DNA of 64,000 nt from Proales similis (taxonomy: Eukaryota > Rotifera > Eurotatoria > Ploima > Proalidae), in assembly GCA_019059635.1 (NCBI GenBank), contig JAGVRJ010000013.1, forward strand, positions 1,178,001-1,242,000, given 5' to 3'. The position numbers and the translations under genes are program-made. Under the pieces are notes generated by a model, which saw nothing but the letters and a program-made list of their open reading frames with translations, had not been told where the DNA came from and ran no database searches. Below, in pieces: positions 48,539 through 61,033 of this stretch; positions within the stretch are counted from its first letter, which is position 1, and each line of letters starts with the position of its first letter.

Positions 48539-51500
48539 GCCTCAAGTAGGGTTCGGTCGAGCCAAGGCTCTTTCCTCCGGCACGCAAGCGTCAACACGTC
48601 TCGACTCTTCGCCCTCCTCCTTTTTCTTGTGCCCTTTCTTATGCACTTTTACTATGTTTGGACTTTGAATTGTACAAATCAGCACACTTTGCTTCGTCTT
48701 ATTTTTTCATGGCGGATTCAAGCACACATTGGCGGTAGAAATGCCCGAGCGAGCACGCCGAAACAAGCAACTTGTACAAGAAATGATAATTGATAAGCAA
48801 AAGAAAGCACTCGCGTCGTCGAGCCGTAGAAACAAAATGCACCAGCACTCCATTCTCGTCTCTTCTTGTGTGTTGTACGGTCGAATACACAGCTCATCTC
48901 TTGCACCGGTCGTTGGAGTCGATCGACTGATTTGTTCACTCGATTCTATTAATTCTATATTCTAATAGTCACACAATTGTTGATGATTCAAATAAATGAG
49001 CTTTTTGCGCCCACTCGGCTCTATTCTCCTTCTTGCTTGCCTCATCTTTGCCTCCGAGCAATCTAATCTAACGTTGATTGAGACTTGGCCGCTTGAACGG
49101 CTCCTAAAGAAGCGAATGACCCTTGCTCGTTGAGCGAGCGAGTTGAGCAGAGTCTTAATCTCTTTCTCCATCTCCCTCTCTCTTGTCCCACCGTCCCACC
49201 CAGTATTCTGCCCCCTCGCACAAAGCCCCTTGCCAAGGAATCTGGTCGCTATTGTTGCATTTGTATTTGTCGTTCGGTGTCACGTAAATTTCAGCGTGGC
49301 CTTCAAACAAGCAAGCGTTAATTTAGCGATAGGCATTGAACGAGCAACGAACGCGCTACACGGGTTTATTTGTGCAGGCTTTTATTACCCAACCGAGAAT
49401 GCGAATATTTTCTGTTTTACTCTAAAAGCTTGTTTGCCGAGTTGAAGTCGGAGATGCGAACGAGGATGGCGAGCGAGGATAGACTGGCCATGCGCATAAG
49501 AAATCGAGAAGACGATGGACTGATCGTTGGGGGCGTGAAGGAGGGAGGCGTGCGCGATCCTTAATAGCAGCTGCGATCGTGCGGCTAATGGGAGAGGCGT
49601 TCAAACAAGACGTGATTTTAGGCCCGCCAGTTTCCGCCCTTTGCCCACCCGACTACTTGCTTGCCTGCTCGATTGCCTGCCTGCTTGCCCGCCCGTCCGT
49701 TGGTCGGTCGGCAGCGTGTTGTTTGTAGCATGACGAACATAGCACACAACAAACAACTCGCGCCCTCTCTTAATGTGATTTAATGGTGAACACAAATCTC
49801 TGAACAAATTTAGATGATCGTTTGCAGGCAACAAGAGAAACGCGTTTAGCTTCATTCAAACAAAATAAGCGAGGAATGGCGAAGAAACACAGAGAGAGAG
49901 CGCGAGAGGGAGAGGATGAGGGGCAGAAAGAGAGAGAGAGAGGAGAAGAGTTAATTCAAACAATTGCGCACAGGGGTCGTCATGCACTCGGGCCTCGAGG
50001 CAAATGTGTCACTTAATCCGATTTTGAAGCTAGTCAAACGTTCGAAGATTAGGAGAGGCCTTTGCCTGTATGCCGTGCATGCGTCCATTCAGTCGGGGGC
50101 GGCCGTTAGCCAGTTTGATCATCTCCGCATACTCTTTTATTAAACGAGTTCATTTGTGTGTTGCAATCGTGATTAAATAAATGTAAACACGGCCCGTTAT
50201 TATCAATGCAATTTCTAGCAGCGCGCTAACATTTCCATTAGTTGGCGCATTGTTCCTTTGCATATTCTTTCTCTTTCCTTCTCTGTTCGTCTCGTTGTCC
50301 CTCTTTTCATATTCTTGATTTCTTTCGCTAGTCGCCGCCAGTCGATATATATACGCCTCAACCAGTCGATAAGGCGAGAAGAGAGCGAACGCGAACATGC
50401 TGACTACTGTCAAAATCGTGGCAAAGAGAATTCTCTGCTCCGATCTAGTGGCGATTTCGCGCCGTCTTGTTGTGGCCTAAGTATGCCCAGACCTCTTGGT
50501 TTGGCACACTTTTGTTCAAGGCCGCAACGGTGTTTGTTTTGGTCGACAATTGACCGTCAACTAGCATTCATTGCGCTCATTACCATCGTCCAGGAGCATT
50601 GCCTTTCCTCTTCTACTGTCTTTCATTCGCTCTTGTCTGATTGCTTTGTGCTATTCAGGGCGCCACCTTGAAATATCTTGATTGTCCCCTTCTTTCTTTC
50701 TCTTGGCCTCCTTAGATTATAGATATGTACTTTATATTTTATACCCTGCACGCATTGAGGCACGCAAACAATTCAAATATTTGCCTCGATTTCAACCTGA
50801 GTCCCTTTTTTTATTTTCTATTTTATTGCGCGCCTATTTCGTCATGATAAAGAGAGCCAAGCAGAGAGAGAGAGAGCAAGAGCAGGAGCACAGAGAGAGA
50901 GAGACGCCTCTTTAAGGCCCTGTCTGGGGACCAGGCAGCATAAAAGCGTAATCAACAACGGAATCGGTGAATACCAACTAAATTTGCAAAACATAATCGA
51001 GCCTGTCAAACAACATTTCCAAACACACACATAAAGGCGCAAGCCTGCACACACACACATTGAGCACTTGCAAACGTGAATCCGAGCCGACTTTGGCTTT
51101 CAGTTCAAATCAGCTCCGTTAAGTCAGATTAGACGAACGTGCTGCTTCTGCTCATGGATTTGGCAAGATCTAGCTTCTTTAAACTCGTACTGGCCTCTTT
51201 TCTATCCTCCTCTCAAGGTGTGTGTGTATAAGTGGTGTTGTGTGAGTTGCAGTGCCTTAATTAAAATTGTAATTACGGCCAGGTTGCATAATAGACACGT
51301 TAAGCTCTTCTTGTCATCGCCGAGTCAGTTGGCTCGTTCGGATCAATGAAACTCGCGTTCATCTCCCTTCTCCTCCTTATTAGCTGTGCTGGCCACGGCT
51401 AGAGCGAGAGAGGCAGGCAAAGAAGGAGAGCGCGACAACGAGCAGAGTGAGAGAGAGAGAGACTGAGAACGGGAGCTACTTCCCCCTGCCGCGATATTTG

Positions 51501-52789
51501 AGCACAAAACTGGACGTGCGTCGGAAGTTATGGCGCTAACCTTTAATTACTGAGCATCGCGTCAAGACCGGTAGGCTTTGCAGCCAATATCGACCGATAA
51601 TACTCGCTTTGCTTTCAGCTACTTTGCGTTGCCTCTTCCGATTTAATAAATTTTATTCGATTTTCGGCCCACTCGGTCCACAATTACGTTCACAATTTGC
51701 GCAATATTTTCAATCGTCCTCATCGTCGGCAGCCTCGGCAGTCTTCGGCCAGCCCAACGATCGGCCTCAGCAGACTCGTCTGGGACTCGAATTAAGTTAA
51801 TGCGCTCGAGAATTTCAATACCTATTTGCGCTACTTTAAATCACTCGCATTATGTCTGCACATCATTGATCAGCCCAAGTCCGTTAGTCGCAGCCCTAGA
51901 AAGCCTGGGCGCCAATTCCCCACTGACAGCTTGAGCTTCATGCATCTGCCTCTCTCGGCGTCCGAGGCGGGCGAGTGTGTGTGTGTGTGTGAGCGACTAA
52001 AATGAGATTACGGCGACTGAATGGACAGCACGCAAGCTTGTGATGGCATGCTGTCGTCAGACGTCTGCCGTCTTGCTCGCCTGGTTTGCGATTAAAATGT
52101 AAATGAGATTAAGTTCCAGTCACTGCGTGTGTAGCTTGGTTGGGACACTTGGCCAAATAAAGAGAGCAACAAGCGGCAACAAATTGAACACTCAGCTGAG
52201 CCCTGTCGCCCGCCGCCCTAGGTGTGCGCGCGTGTTTGTGTGTCAAAAGAGAACGAGCGAGGCCGTTCGGAGAGGCCTGCTGCCAGTGGCCAAGCAAATT
52301 TGTTTGCTCACTCGGTTATATATATTTTGACAAAAATTCAATTAGTTGGAGCAGCGAGTGAAGAGAGTTGTCGCGCGGTCTGGTTATTTGCCTTTCGCTC
52401 GCTTGATAGAGCCAAGTTGAGTTGTTTATGTTAGTCGGTCAAACAAGCGTCCCTCTACGCTCGATGGCCGCGCGTTGATTGCACAATAAAAATCATCGAT
52501 CGAGTCTTTGGCTCAATTCAAAAGTAGCAATAATAAACGTCAGCTAGAATTGCAAGCCGTCGTCGTGGCCAGTCCAGAGCAAACGCAAAGGAGTCGCGAG
52601 TGGGAGCCAAAGTCAACCAGTCATGAGCATTTGAGTTCAGCTCGTTCTGATTGCTTATCTTATCGCATCTAACTGACTGACTGATTGCGTAATATGTCAA
52701 CTGAAACTTTAAACTTCAATTTTGAATTTAGATTTCAAATTGATGTGATTTGTGTCGTCCGAATGATTATGTGAAAGAAAAAATCAAGA
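48539..52789. other. 4.2-kb non-coding region upstream of RhoGEF gene
   Basis: No supported exon. It contains a possible AATAAA at 48991-48996 for the EF-hand gene, GA-rich tracts near 49890-49945, 50863-50905 and 51435-51465, a GT run at 51975-51991, CA runs near 51020-51060, and scattered TAATTA cores. Probably the promoter region and distal regulatory DNA of the RhoGEF gene. Confidence 0.45.
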
Positions 52790-55700
52790 ATGTCGGACAG
52801 TTCGTTATGCATTCGAGAGGCGGACGAGATTCTCAGATGGATTGAGAGCTCATCAGACAACATGACAACGGGCATCCAGTTGTCGGGCAAATCTACTTCG
52901 CTGGTTAATCTCAAGTTGTTGCACGACAACGACGAGCGGAGTCGGCTTCACGAGCACAACGATGACGATTCAGACGAGTATGACAATCACGACGAGGACG
53001 AAGAAGACGAAGAGGAGGATGAGGAGGAAGAAGAAGAAGAAGACGAGGATGAGCCACGAAAGCATCGCTTTGGCCAGCACGGCGCTGACCACGGCCAGGA
53101 CGGAGAAAACATGCTAAATGGCCGAGGGAATGCAATTAGACGTGAACTGATCTATACATGCAAAGAAGAGGAGGCCCAAAAGAATGTTAATGACAAAGCA
53201 AAGAGCTCGAAGGGAAAGAAGAGGGCGATCAGGTCGCTGCTTAAGCTTATACGATCATCGGCCGCCAAAAAGAGGCAACAGTCACCGTCTAACTTTGCCT
53301 CCAAGTCGAATCGAAAGCTAAAAGCGAGCAGATCAATAAGCGCTCTTGACCAAAGCGCCCACTCAGTGCCGAGTCAAACTGGCTCAGTTCAAGTGTCTTA
53401 TGAGGCAGATAGCATTCGACAGGCCGAGTCCGTATTCGATTTGCACGACCTCAGTCGTCAGCCAAAAGCAAAGAGAAAGATCGTCAGCAAAAAGGCAAGA
53501 GCGTTCTCCATGCTGGCCAAGACCAATTTATTCAGTCCGACTGCCAGTTCGACCGAGACAGAGAGCAAGAGCCAGACATCGATTAGTCAGTTTCGCGCCG
53601 GCTCGATCAGCTCCAAAGAGCTCACATGGTACAAGCTGGAAGAGCTGAGTCAATACTATCAAGTGCTGGGTGAGTTTTGTCCCTCTATCTGACTTCCTAT
53701 CTCTCAGTCGGCATTTATCTCTCTCTCTTTACCCTTTCCCATCGCTCACTTGCTCGATCTCTTTGCCTCTCTCCCTCGCTCTCTGAGATCGATCCATATA
53801 CTTGCATAATTTGCACTCACTTACATACACACAGCATGAGCTCACACACACACACATGGGAACTGCTAAGGACGTCAGCAGTTGGCATCTTTAAAATGAG
53901 AAAGGCAGCAATTTCAAGTCGCCGCCAATTTAAATCAATAATTTATGCCGACTCAGTTAGCTACTATGTAGCTTAACTTGTTCATTCGACCAAGACTCGA
54001 CTTGAATGATTATCATTTGCAAATCTCTATTGAAATGAACTTGATTTTTCTTGCTTTCTACAGAGCACGTGATGGAGGAGACCAGTGCCAACATACTCAG
54101 TGTGATCGAAATACTGCAAGAGAAGTTCGTCATATTGACAGGTAAGCGGATTATCTGATTTGTTTACACAAACACCGGCCGCTCGTCCGTCCGCTTAATG
54201 CAGGATTAGGGCTACACACCTGATCGCTAAGCTCCGAGCGTTCATAAAGCCATTGGCTTTTAAGATCGCCAATCTCAACCGTCTGTGATGCGGTTAGCGC
54301 GCATACGAGTCAGCCAGTTTGAGAGGGCAAAGTGAACGCCTCTTCTCCGGCGTTTGTCGTAAACAGGTTTCGAGCGCACTCGGATGCACAATGAGTTATT
54401 AACAAACACACACACACATACGCACACACACACACACACGCAAACACACAGTGGCCGCTCCGCGGTGTTGTAGGTGTGTGTTTGGTTCATTTGAGGGCAG
54501 AAAGTAGGTTAGATTGGTCGTAACTCGATACGTCGACGTTAGGCGTGTGCGAGCGTTGCCTTAATCATAAGCCAAACAATATTGTACTCTTTCCGTCCTC
54601 TCGCTGTCTCTCTGCCTGCTCGTTCTAATTCGGCATTATTTCTAAAAATCAGGAGGATGTGCCCGCGATGGCTCTCTGCTTCTAACATTCACCGACAACT
54701 GGAACGAAATTAAACCCGAGCACTACCGAAAAGCGATCGACTACCTGTGCAACATTGCCACGTAAGTCTGGCCGATTGAGAACAAGTTGGTTTTCTTTCC
54801 AACTCCTCTCTCGGTCCATTTGGCGCCTCCTTTTCTTTTGCTCGTTAATCAAGTCACTATTTTGCTTTAGCGAGTCCGACAAGCAGTCCGGCTTCAGTTT
54901 GCTTATCGATAGACGAAGCCACAAGTGGACCTCGGTTCGAAACGTGCTCCTTCTTATACAAGTTTGTCTTAAACCAGCGCTGCTCTTTTCTCCTTTTTCA
55001 CCAGAGCGATTAAAAGGACTACTTTCCGGCCAAATTAAACAGCGTCTTGATAATTCGGCCGCAGTCCTATTTGCAACGAGTGCTCTCCTCTCTATTCATA
55101 CCAGACCAGACCGCAGCAGCAGCAGGCGCGGCTTCGACTAGCCAACTTGCTGGCGAACAAGCAAACACAAACGGCCTGCAAAGGAACGTGCTTCAGGTAG
55201 GTTGACGCCAACGCTCCTCACAAGGCTCGAGCTGACTCTGAACCGGTTTCAATTCAGATCAGAGTGTGCAAGAACGTTGAAGAGCTGCACCAATTCGTTG
55301 ATCCAGGCCAATTAACGACCGAATTTGACGGCGCCATTCACTATCGACACCAGGAGTGGATCGAGCAGCGTCAGGTGAGCTCATTATTTCATCACTCGTC
55401 GACGCCGTCCATGTTCTAAATGAAATTTAAACAAATTTGCCAATGACGATCAACAGTTCATCGAAAAGCTGAGCTCCAACGTTAACGAGTGTGTGTCAAG
55501 TCTAAAGCTGTTCATCAAGTCGATGGAAGAGACCGACTTTCCGAACGACGTCGCCTCCACACAAGCGCTGATAGACGCTCAGCTGCGCGAACGAGAGCAC
55601 TTGCTCAACAACGTGCAGTGCACCCGCAGGTGACACCTTTGCTCAGTAGAGACCGAGTGGGCAAACAGCAGCTAAAGCAAATTTCGCTTAGATTCGGCGA

Positions 55701-58700
55701 GACCGTTCTGGACGTGATTGAGCGCACCAGCAAGATTGACTCTTATTCAAACAAAACGGAAAAGTACTCGGCCCTCTCACCCGACATACGCATCCACTAT
55801 CAAACGGTGTTCAAGTAAATATTTGACTCGAACTTGCCACTTGGCCGACACACCGGCCGATCGATTGCTTCCACTTTGCCGCTTTAAATTGCTTCTTTCG
55901 CTCCTGCTCTACTCGATCGCTTTAATTATTATTCAACTTGAAACGGACTGAAAGCGAAGAAGCAGGAGCAGAGGGAGAGAGAGAGAGCGAGTGGAGACTG
56001 GCTAGTTAAACCGAGTGCGATAGGGCGACCAACACAGAGACCAACACAAAAGGAGGCAGGGAGAGGCAGAGAGCGAGCAAGGCATTATTGCTTGTGGGCC
56101 ATTCAGAAACCAGCCAAGTCGAGGCGGCAATATTTTAGGCTATTTGGAAAGGAGAGTCGGCTTCTTTTGCGCGTGTTGGAGCCGAGTGGAGTGCCGTCAA
56201 TAGTGATCGCACTCCATTTCGAACGCTGGCTGGCAAAGGTTCGGCACACGGCGGGCCTTGACTCGCCCCGATTAGCGATTGCGTTTTGGCTCGCTTTTCA
56301 AAAGTAAACACTCGCATCTCGGCGCAGCGCCGCTCCGGTTCCTGCTTTCAATCTCATGAATTATTCATTATCGAGCAGCAAATAGGTGGCTCCACAACGA
56401 CGCTCGTTGCATACTTTCCCGATTTATTAAGAAGCGCCAAACGACGTCCGTTGCCTCGAGCTTTCATATTACAGTCGACTCTGATTGTGAAATTTATTTC
56501 CTTCCAACGAGCATTTTGCATTTCGAATCGAGCATCTTGCATTCGCTCGCCTGCCAATTACTCAGAGTCATTTGGCACACAAACGAGCGCGCAACGTCTT
56601 TGAGAGATGAGTTCACAGATTATTCGAATAATAATCACTTTGGCCTGCGTCTTGGCTCTAGTTCTCTCTCTATCAAACGCACTCACACGCTCTCACGCCC
56701 GCTGAATGTAAGAAGAAGCGGACGCGCTCTAGCTGGAGAAGCAGTTGCGCATTTCATTCAATACGGTCGACGTTCATCTCTCAAATCCGAGCGATTTAGA
56801 AAAATGAACGAGCGTAGGAAAGAAGTCGGCCGAGGCGTTGCGGCGAGATTAGAAGCCAAATGAAGGGATAGGCGTGCGCGAGCTCATCTTTCGTAACGTT
56901 CGATCAACACTCTTCTCTTTTTGGTTTTGATTGCGCTGCATTGCTGACTGGTCGGTCGGTCGGTCAGCCGGCTTGCTGGCCATCGTTTGCAACTCTCTTC
57001 AAAAATCAAAGAGGCCAATTTGATATAAAACCGCACGCACAGATAAGCAGCAATCGAACTGATTGTCAGCGTTTTTTCTTCTCTCTTCTCTCTCTCTCTC
57101 AATCCACTCTAGCCTTTTCTCTTATTTTGATCTCGAAGCAATCGGCGGACGGGCGATTCTCGATTTGGCCGCCGATCAACTTTAATTCTCTGTTTGTTGT
57201 TTCAGTTTGCTGAATTTGATGCAAGAGAGCGAGCGAACTCTGGACTCGTTTTGGAAGAATCACTTCGTACGACTGAATCAGTGTCTGGATCTGCGCAAAT
57301 TCGAGCAGCGCTTCAGAGATGTAAGCGATCAGAAAATTGATAAAGCTGACCGATTCACTGACCGAGCGCCTATCTGCTTGGACTCACTCTTCTTCTCGTT
57401 GTTACAGATGCGAGTCAGCCTGATCAAGATAAACGAGCAAATGAATTGCATTGAGCAAAACGGAGATCAGCTGGACGATCAAAGCGACTACGAGCATTTA
57501 ATTCAATCGTTCGAAAGCTTTTACGAGCAAGCAAATGTAATTTACCAATCTTTTCTCTATTTGCACCCACTTGGCTCGGCACCAGTCGAGCAGCAGCAGC
57601 AGGCGCTCTCGCCCCTTTCCTCCAATTTATCTCTCAGTCTTTATGTAAGGCGCTAGGGTTCTAATTGTCAAAAGCTTGCGCCTTCATTAACCCATATTCG
57701 GTTATCGCCATGAGCTGAGCGAGCGAGAGCCAAACCCTCATCTAGCCCCACACACACACACTCAGACACAGAGACTCAGACAGAAATAGAAGCGAATTAG
57801 TTGTGCATGTGAATTTAATGGGTTAAACGCTTTTGAATAGGAAACGATCGAGGCGGCGGCCAACCTGTACAAGCAAGGCACCCGGCTATTAAGCGGGCAG
57901 CAAATGTGCGAGCTCGACTCGAGCGAGATGGACTCAAAGCGATCCGACTCGACCGAAACTATTTCAGACTGGGCGCATCAAGACAACTCGAGTTCTATAT
58001 GCGCGAGCTGCAATGCCGGCTATTGTGTGGACAGTGTCGAGCCCAAATGTGCCGAACTGCGTCGGCTAATCGACGAGCTGCGAGGCGAATATGTGATGAA
58101 ACTGAGCCAACTGCGTTCAAATCGCGACCTCACAAACCGACTGAACAAGGTTCGTTTCGGCGCTGCTTCTTCAACGAACCGTTCTCGTAATTGCATTCGT
58201 GGTTTTGCAGTCCAAATCGCTCTACTCGGCCGGTCTGAAGATGTTCAACGATCAGCAACTGCTAAATCTAACGCCCGAACGAGCTCGAAAGTATTTGGCT
58301 CAGATTGGCGAATGGTGCGAACAAGTAGAGCAAATTGAGCGCGAACTGCATCCAAGCGGTTCATGTGCTCGCGGCCTGGTCGTAGACGCCAACTTCGAGC
58401 CCATTCAAACGAGTCAGAAAATCGCCGGCCTGAGTCAGAGGGAAGCGAGTCTGGCCAAATCGTGCGAGCTCATCAGCAATCAGACCCGATCGCTGTACGG
58501 CATGTTCGAAAATCGCAAAGAGCAGCTCGAGCGCGCCGCCTATCCGATAGCCAATCGGCCGATGGGACGTGTCCAACCGAACAGACACTCAATGGACGAC
58601 TACGACGATTGCGTAAGAGACTAGTTTTTATTTTTGTGGCCCCGAAATTCACTCACTCGCTTCTAACCGCCGCTGTCTTTTGATTGCTCATAAAAGAAGG

Positions 58701-60703
58701 CTCTCTTTCCTAACGATCGTAACAATAACTGCCACACACTGAGCGACTTGAATGGTGAGAAGACGAGCAGCGACACGTCGTCAACCTCCTCGTCAATGAA
58801 CGAGGAGGACGAGTTCAAGCGATCGCTGAACGAACGAAAAATCAAGTATTCCGCTTTTGCTCTTCATTTATCCGCTCTTGTTCGCTCGAGGCGCCGATCT
58901 AAACACGTTTCCTGCCCAATCTAGACACGTACTCAACGAGCTGTTGGAGACTGAGCGCGTCTATGTACAGGAGCTCGATCTCATAATCCAAGTGAGTGCG
59001 CGCCGCCTTTGTTTACCATCCCAAAGTCACAATTCTCGCTCCAAGGGCTACTTGTACAAAATAAGCGACGCGGCCAACTTCTTTCACGTGCCCAACCAAA
59101 TCATTCAGAACAAGGAGATTCTATTCGGCAACATCGAACAAATTCACCAGTTTCACCAAAAGTAAATTCACTTCCTCATTGAACGCTCAGTTTGAACTCA
59201 TCTGTTCGCGCCCGGCAGTGTATTCCTTTGCTCACTGGAGGCGGCATCCGATTCAATCGAGAAAATATGCCACGCATTCATCAAGAACGTAAGCGCCTAT
59301 ATATCTCCTCCTCTTCTGCTTGGCTGCTGACAATTCGCTCAATTTTGAAACGCAGAGCACAAATTTCGACCTCTACTCGTCCTACTGCTTGAACAAGCCT
59401 CGCTCTGAGCAAATATGGCGCCAGCATTGCCTCGGCAGTCAATTTTTTCGAGTGAGTAAACGAGCAGAAGAGTTGCACCGGCCAATAAGCTAAATTGGGA
59501 AATTGTTTAGCAATTGCAGCTTGAGCTCGGTCTAAAGCTGCCATTGGACGCCTATCTGCTCAAGCCGGTGCAGCGGATAAGCAAGTACCAGCTGCTGCTC
59601 AAAGAGATGCTCAAGCACAGCCGAGAGAGCGAACGCGACTGCATTCAGCGCGCCATTCAGTCCATGGTCGACGTGGTCAACCGCCTCAACGATGTGATGC
59701 ACGCGTCCTACATAGTCGGCTGCGAGGAAGACATTCGATCTTTGGGCCAACTGCTCAGGCGAGGCCACTTGAGCATGATAAAGACGAAGCGAGTGAACAA
59801 CAGAATCGTGAGCCGCCTCAAGCTCAGCGAGGGCTGCAAATCAGTCGAGGCGTTTCTGTTCGAAAAGGTGCTGCTCATCTGCAAGCGAAAAACAGACGAG
59901 CCGGGCTCCAATCATTTGGCATCTGCGCTTGGCTCGCACTCGAGCAATTCGCTTTCAAATCACTCGACCAACTCGCTCTCTTCGGCCACTTCGGTCTCGT
60001 TCTCGTCCGCTTCTTCCTCCTCCTCCCACTCTTCTTCGTCTTCGTACTCATCTGTGGCGCCGCTCTCATCCACCACCACTCATCTCCAACTCTATTATCA
60101 GTTCAAAGAGGCCATTGGCACCAACCAAATCGGTCTGACGGAGAATTTGAAAAGCGAGAAAAAGCGATTCGAAATCTGGACAGGTCCGTGCAGCTACGTG
60201 TTCGAAGCGGCCAACGAGAGTGAGAAACAATTGTGGACCAGCGCAATAAAAACACTGCTCGAGAACCAGCTGAACGAGATAAAATGTAACAACTGCTGAC
60301 TTGTTTGGGCCCTTTTCTCTAGTCTCAACGCTCTCTTTCTCAAGTTAAATTTCAAACCGCCAAGCTGAACGACCGGCGCCGAGGCAGCATGGTCAATCTA
60401 TCACCGCCCTATCAGACCAGTCCGGAGCAGCTACTTCGTCCCAAATCGTTTGAAGCCGAGCACATAGGCGGCAGATTGCGACGGACGAGCTCTCGATGCG
60501 GCGCCGAATCGAACCAGCGTGTGGTCAACATTCGACCCTACAACCAGCCGATAGGACACGTTGATTCGTTCAAACGCAAATCGATCGGCTCAGCGTCGAC
60601 CGCCTCCTCTGCTTCGTCGCTCACCTATTCGAACCGCTCTGTGTCGTCGAGTCATTCTGCGTTCGCTTCCACCGCCGTCGCAGACAAAGTCATTTCGTTT
60701 TAA
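52790..60703 (+). CDS. MCF2L: Dbl-family RhoGEF, MCF2L/Dbs-like (CRAL-TRIO, spectrin, DH, PH)
   Basis: Activates Rho GTPases by GDP/GTP exchange at membranes. Nineteen exons join to 1445 residues: 52790-53669, 54064-54141, 54653-54761, 54871-54961, 55017-55196, 55258-55374, 55457-55629, 55692-55814, 57206-57320, 57408-57536, 57841-58149, 58211-58612, 58697-58845, 58925-58991, 59046-59161, 59219-59288, 59356-59451, 59511-60285, 60345-60703. Order: a roughly 290-residue N-terminus with a long Asp/Glu run and basic segments; CRAL-TRIO/Sec14 (SLLLTFTDNW, FSLLIDRRSHKWTSVR); spectrin-like helices (LDSFWKNHFVRLNQCLDLRKFEQRF); DH domain from about residue 952 (VLNELLETERVYVQEL, LPLDAYLLKPVQRISKYQLLLKEML); PH at about 1150-1326. 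A roughly 55-residue Ser-rich insertion sits inside the PH domain. I see no SH3 domain. The MCF2/MCF2L/MCF2L2 distinction is not attempted beyond Dbs-like. Confidence 0.9.
53670..54063 (+). other. RhoGEF intron 1
   Basis: 394-nt GT-AG intron with CT-rich runs and a short CA run near 53845; no other feature seen. Confidence 0.6.
54142..54652 (+). other. RhoGEF intron 2 with CA microsatellite
   Basis: 511-nt GT-AG intron. An interrupted CA run occupies about 54406-54450; no other feature seen. Confidence 0.6.
55815..57205 (+). other. RhoGEF intron 8, longest in the window
   Basis: 1391-nt GT-AG intron between the CRAL-TRIO/early spectrin exons and the later spectrin exons. It contains a GA tract near 55976 and no supported exon. 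Its size makes it a candidate site for an internal promoter. Confidence 0.55.
57537..57840 (+). other. RhoGEF intron 10
   Basis: 304-nt GT-AG intron with a short CA run near 57750; no other feature seen. Confidence 0.6.
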
Positions 60704-60897
60704 CTAGCGCCCGATTGTCAATCGTCTTCTCTTCACGCCTCAGCTGTTCTTTGCGCCATTGTAGATGTTTTCTCTTCTTTTTTCTATTTTAAACGTCTTG
60801 TCCAGTTTGGAGCCTTTTTTTAGATGAGTAATCAACAATTTTTCTTCTTCCTGAAATTTTGAATTTGTACAAAAAAGCAACTAAGCGAACTGAAACT

Positions 60898-60903
60898 TTT
60901 ATT
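60898..60903 (-). terminator. AATAAA poly(A) signal of Ser/Thr/Pro-repeat gene
   Basis: TTTATT on + equals AATAAA on -, about 130 nt beyond the stop at 61034. Confidence 0.5.
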
Positions 60904-60953
60904 TCATTGGCACCGAACAAATCGACGCACCGAGCCTCATTCTAAGTTTGCTC

Positions 60954-60959
60954 AATAAA
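60954..60959 (+). terminator. AATAAA poly(A) signal, RhoGEF
   Basis: AATAAA lies 250 nt after the RhoGEF stop, with a further AATAAA 15 nt on. It lies beyond the opposing signal of the - strand gene, so the two 3' UTRs should overlap. Confidence 0.6.
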
Positions 60960-61033
60960 CTTTTGAATAAATAAAAACTATTAAAGCGTAGCCGATTCTC
61001 AGACAACCGCTCTCTGACTAGAACTTTTGGCTT

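Noticed and set aside
49889-51470. GA-rich tracts as GAGA-factor sites or a repeat family
   Set aside because: GA tracts occur throughout the window, including inside introns, so they cannot be called promoter elements from sequence alone.
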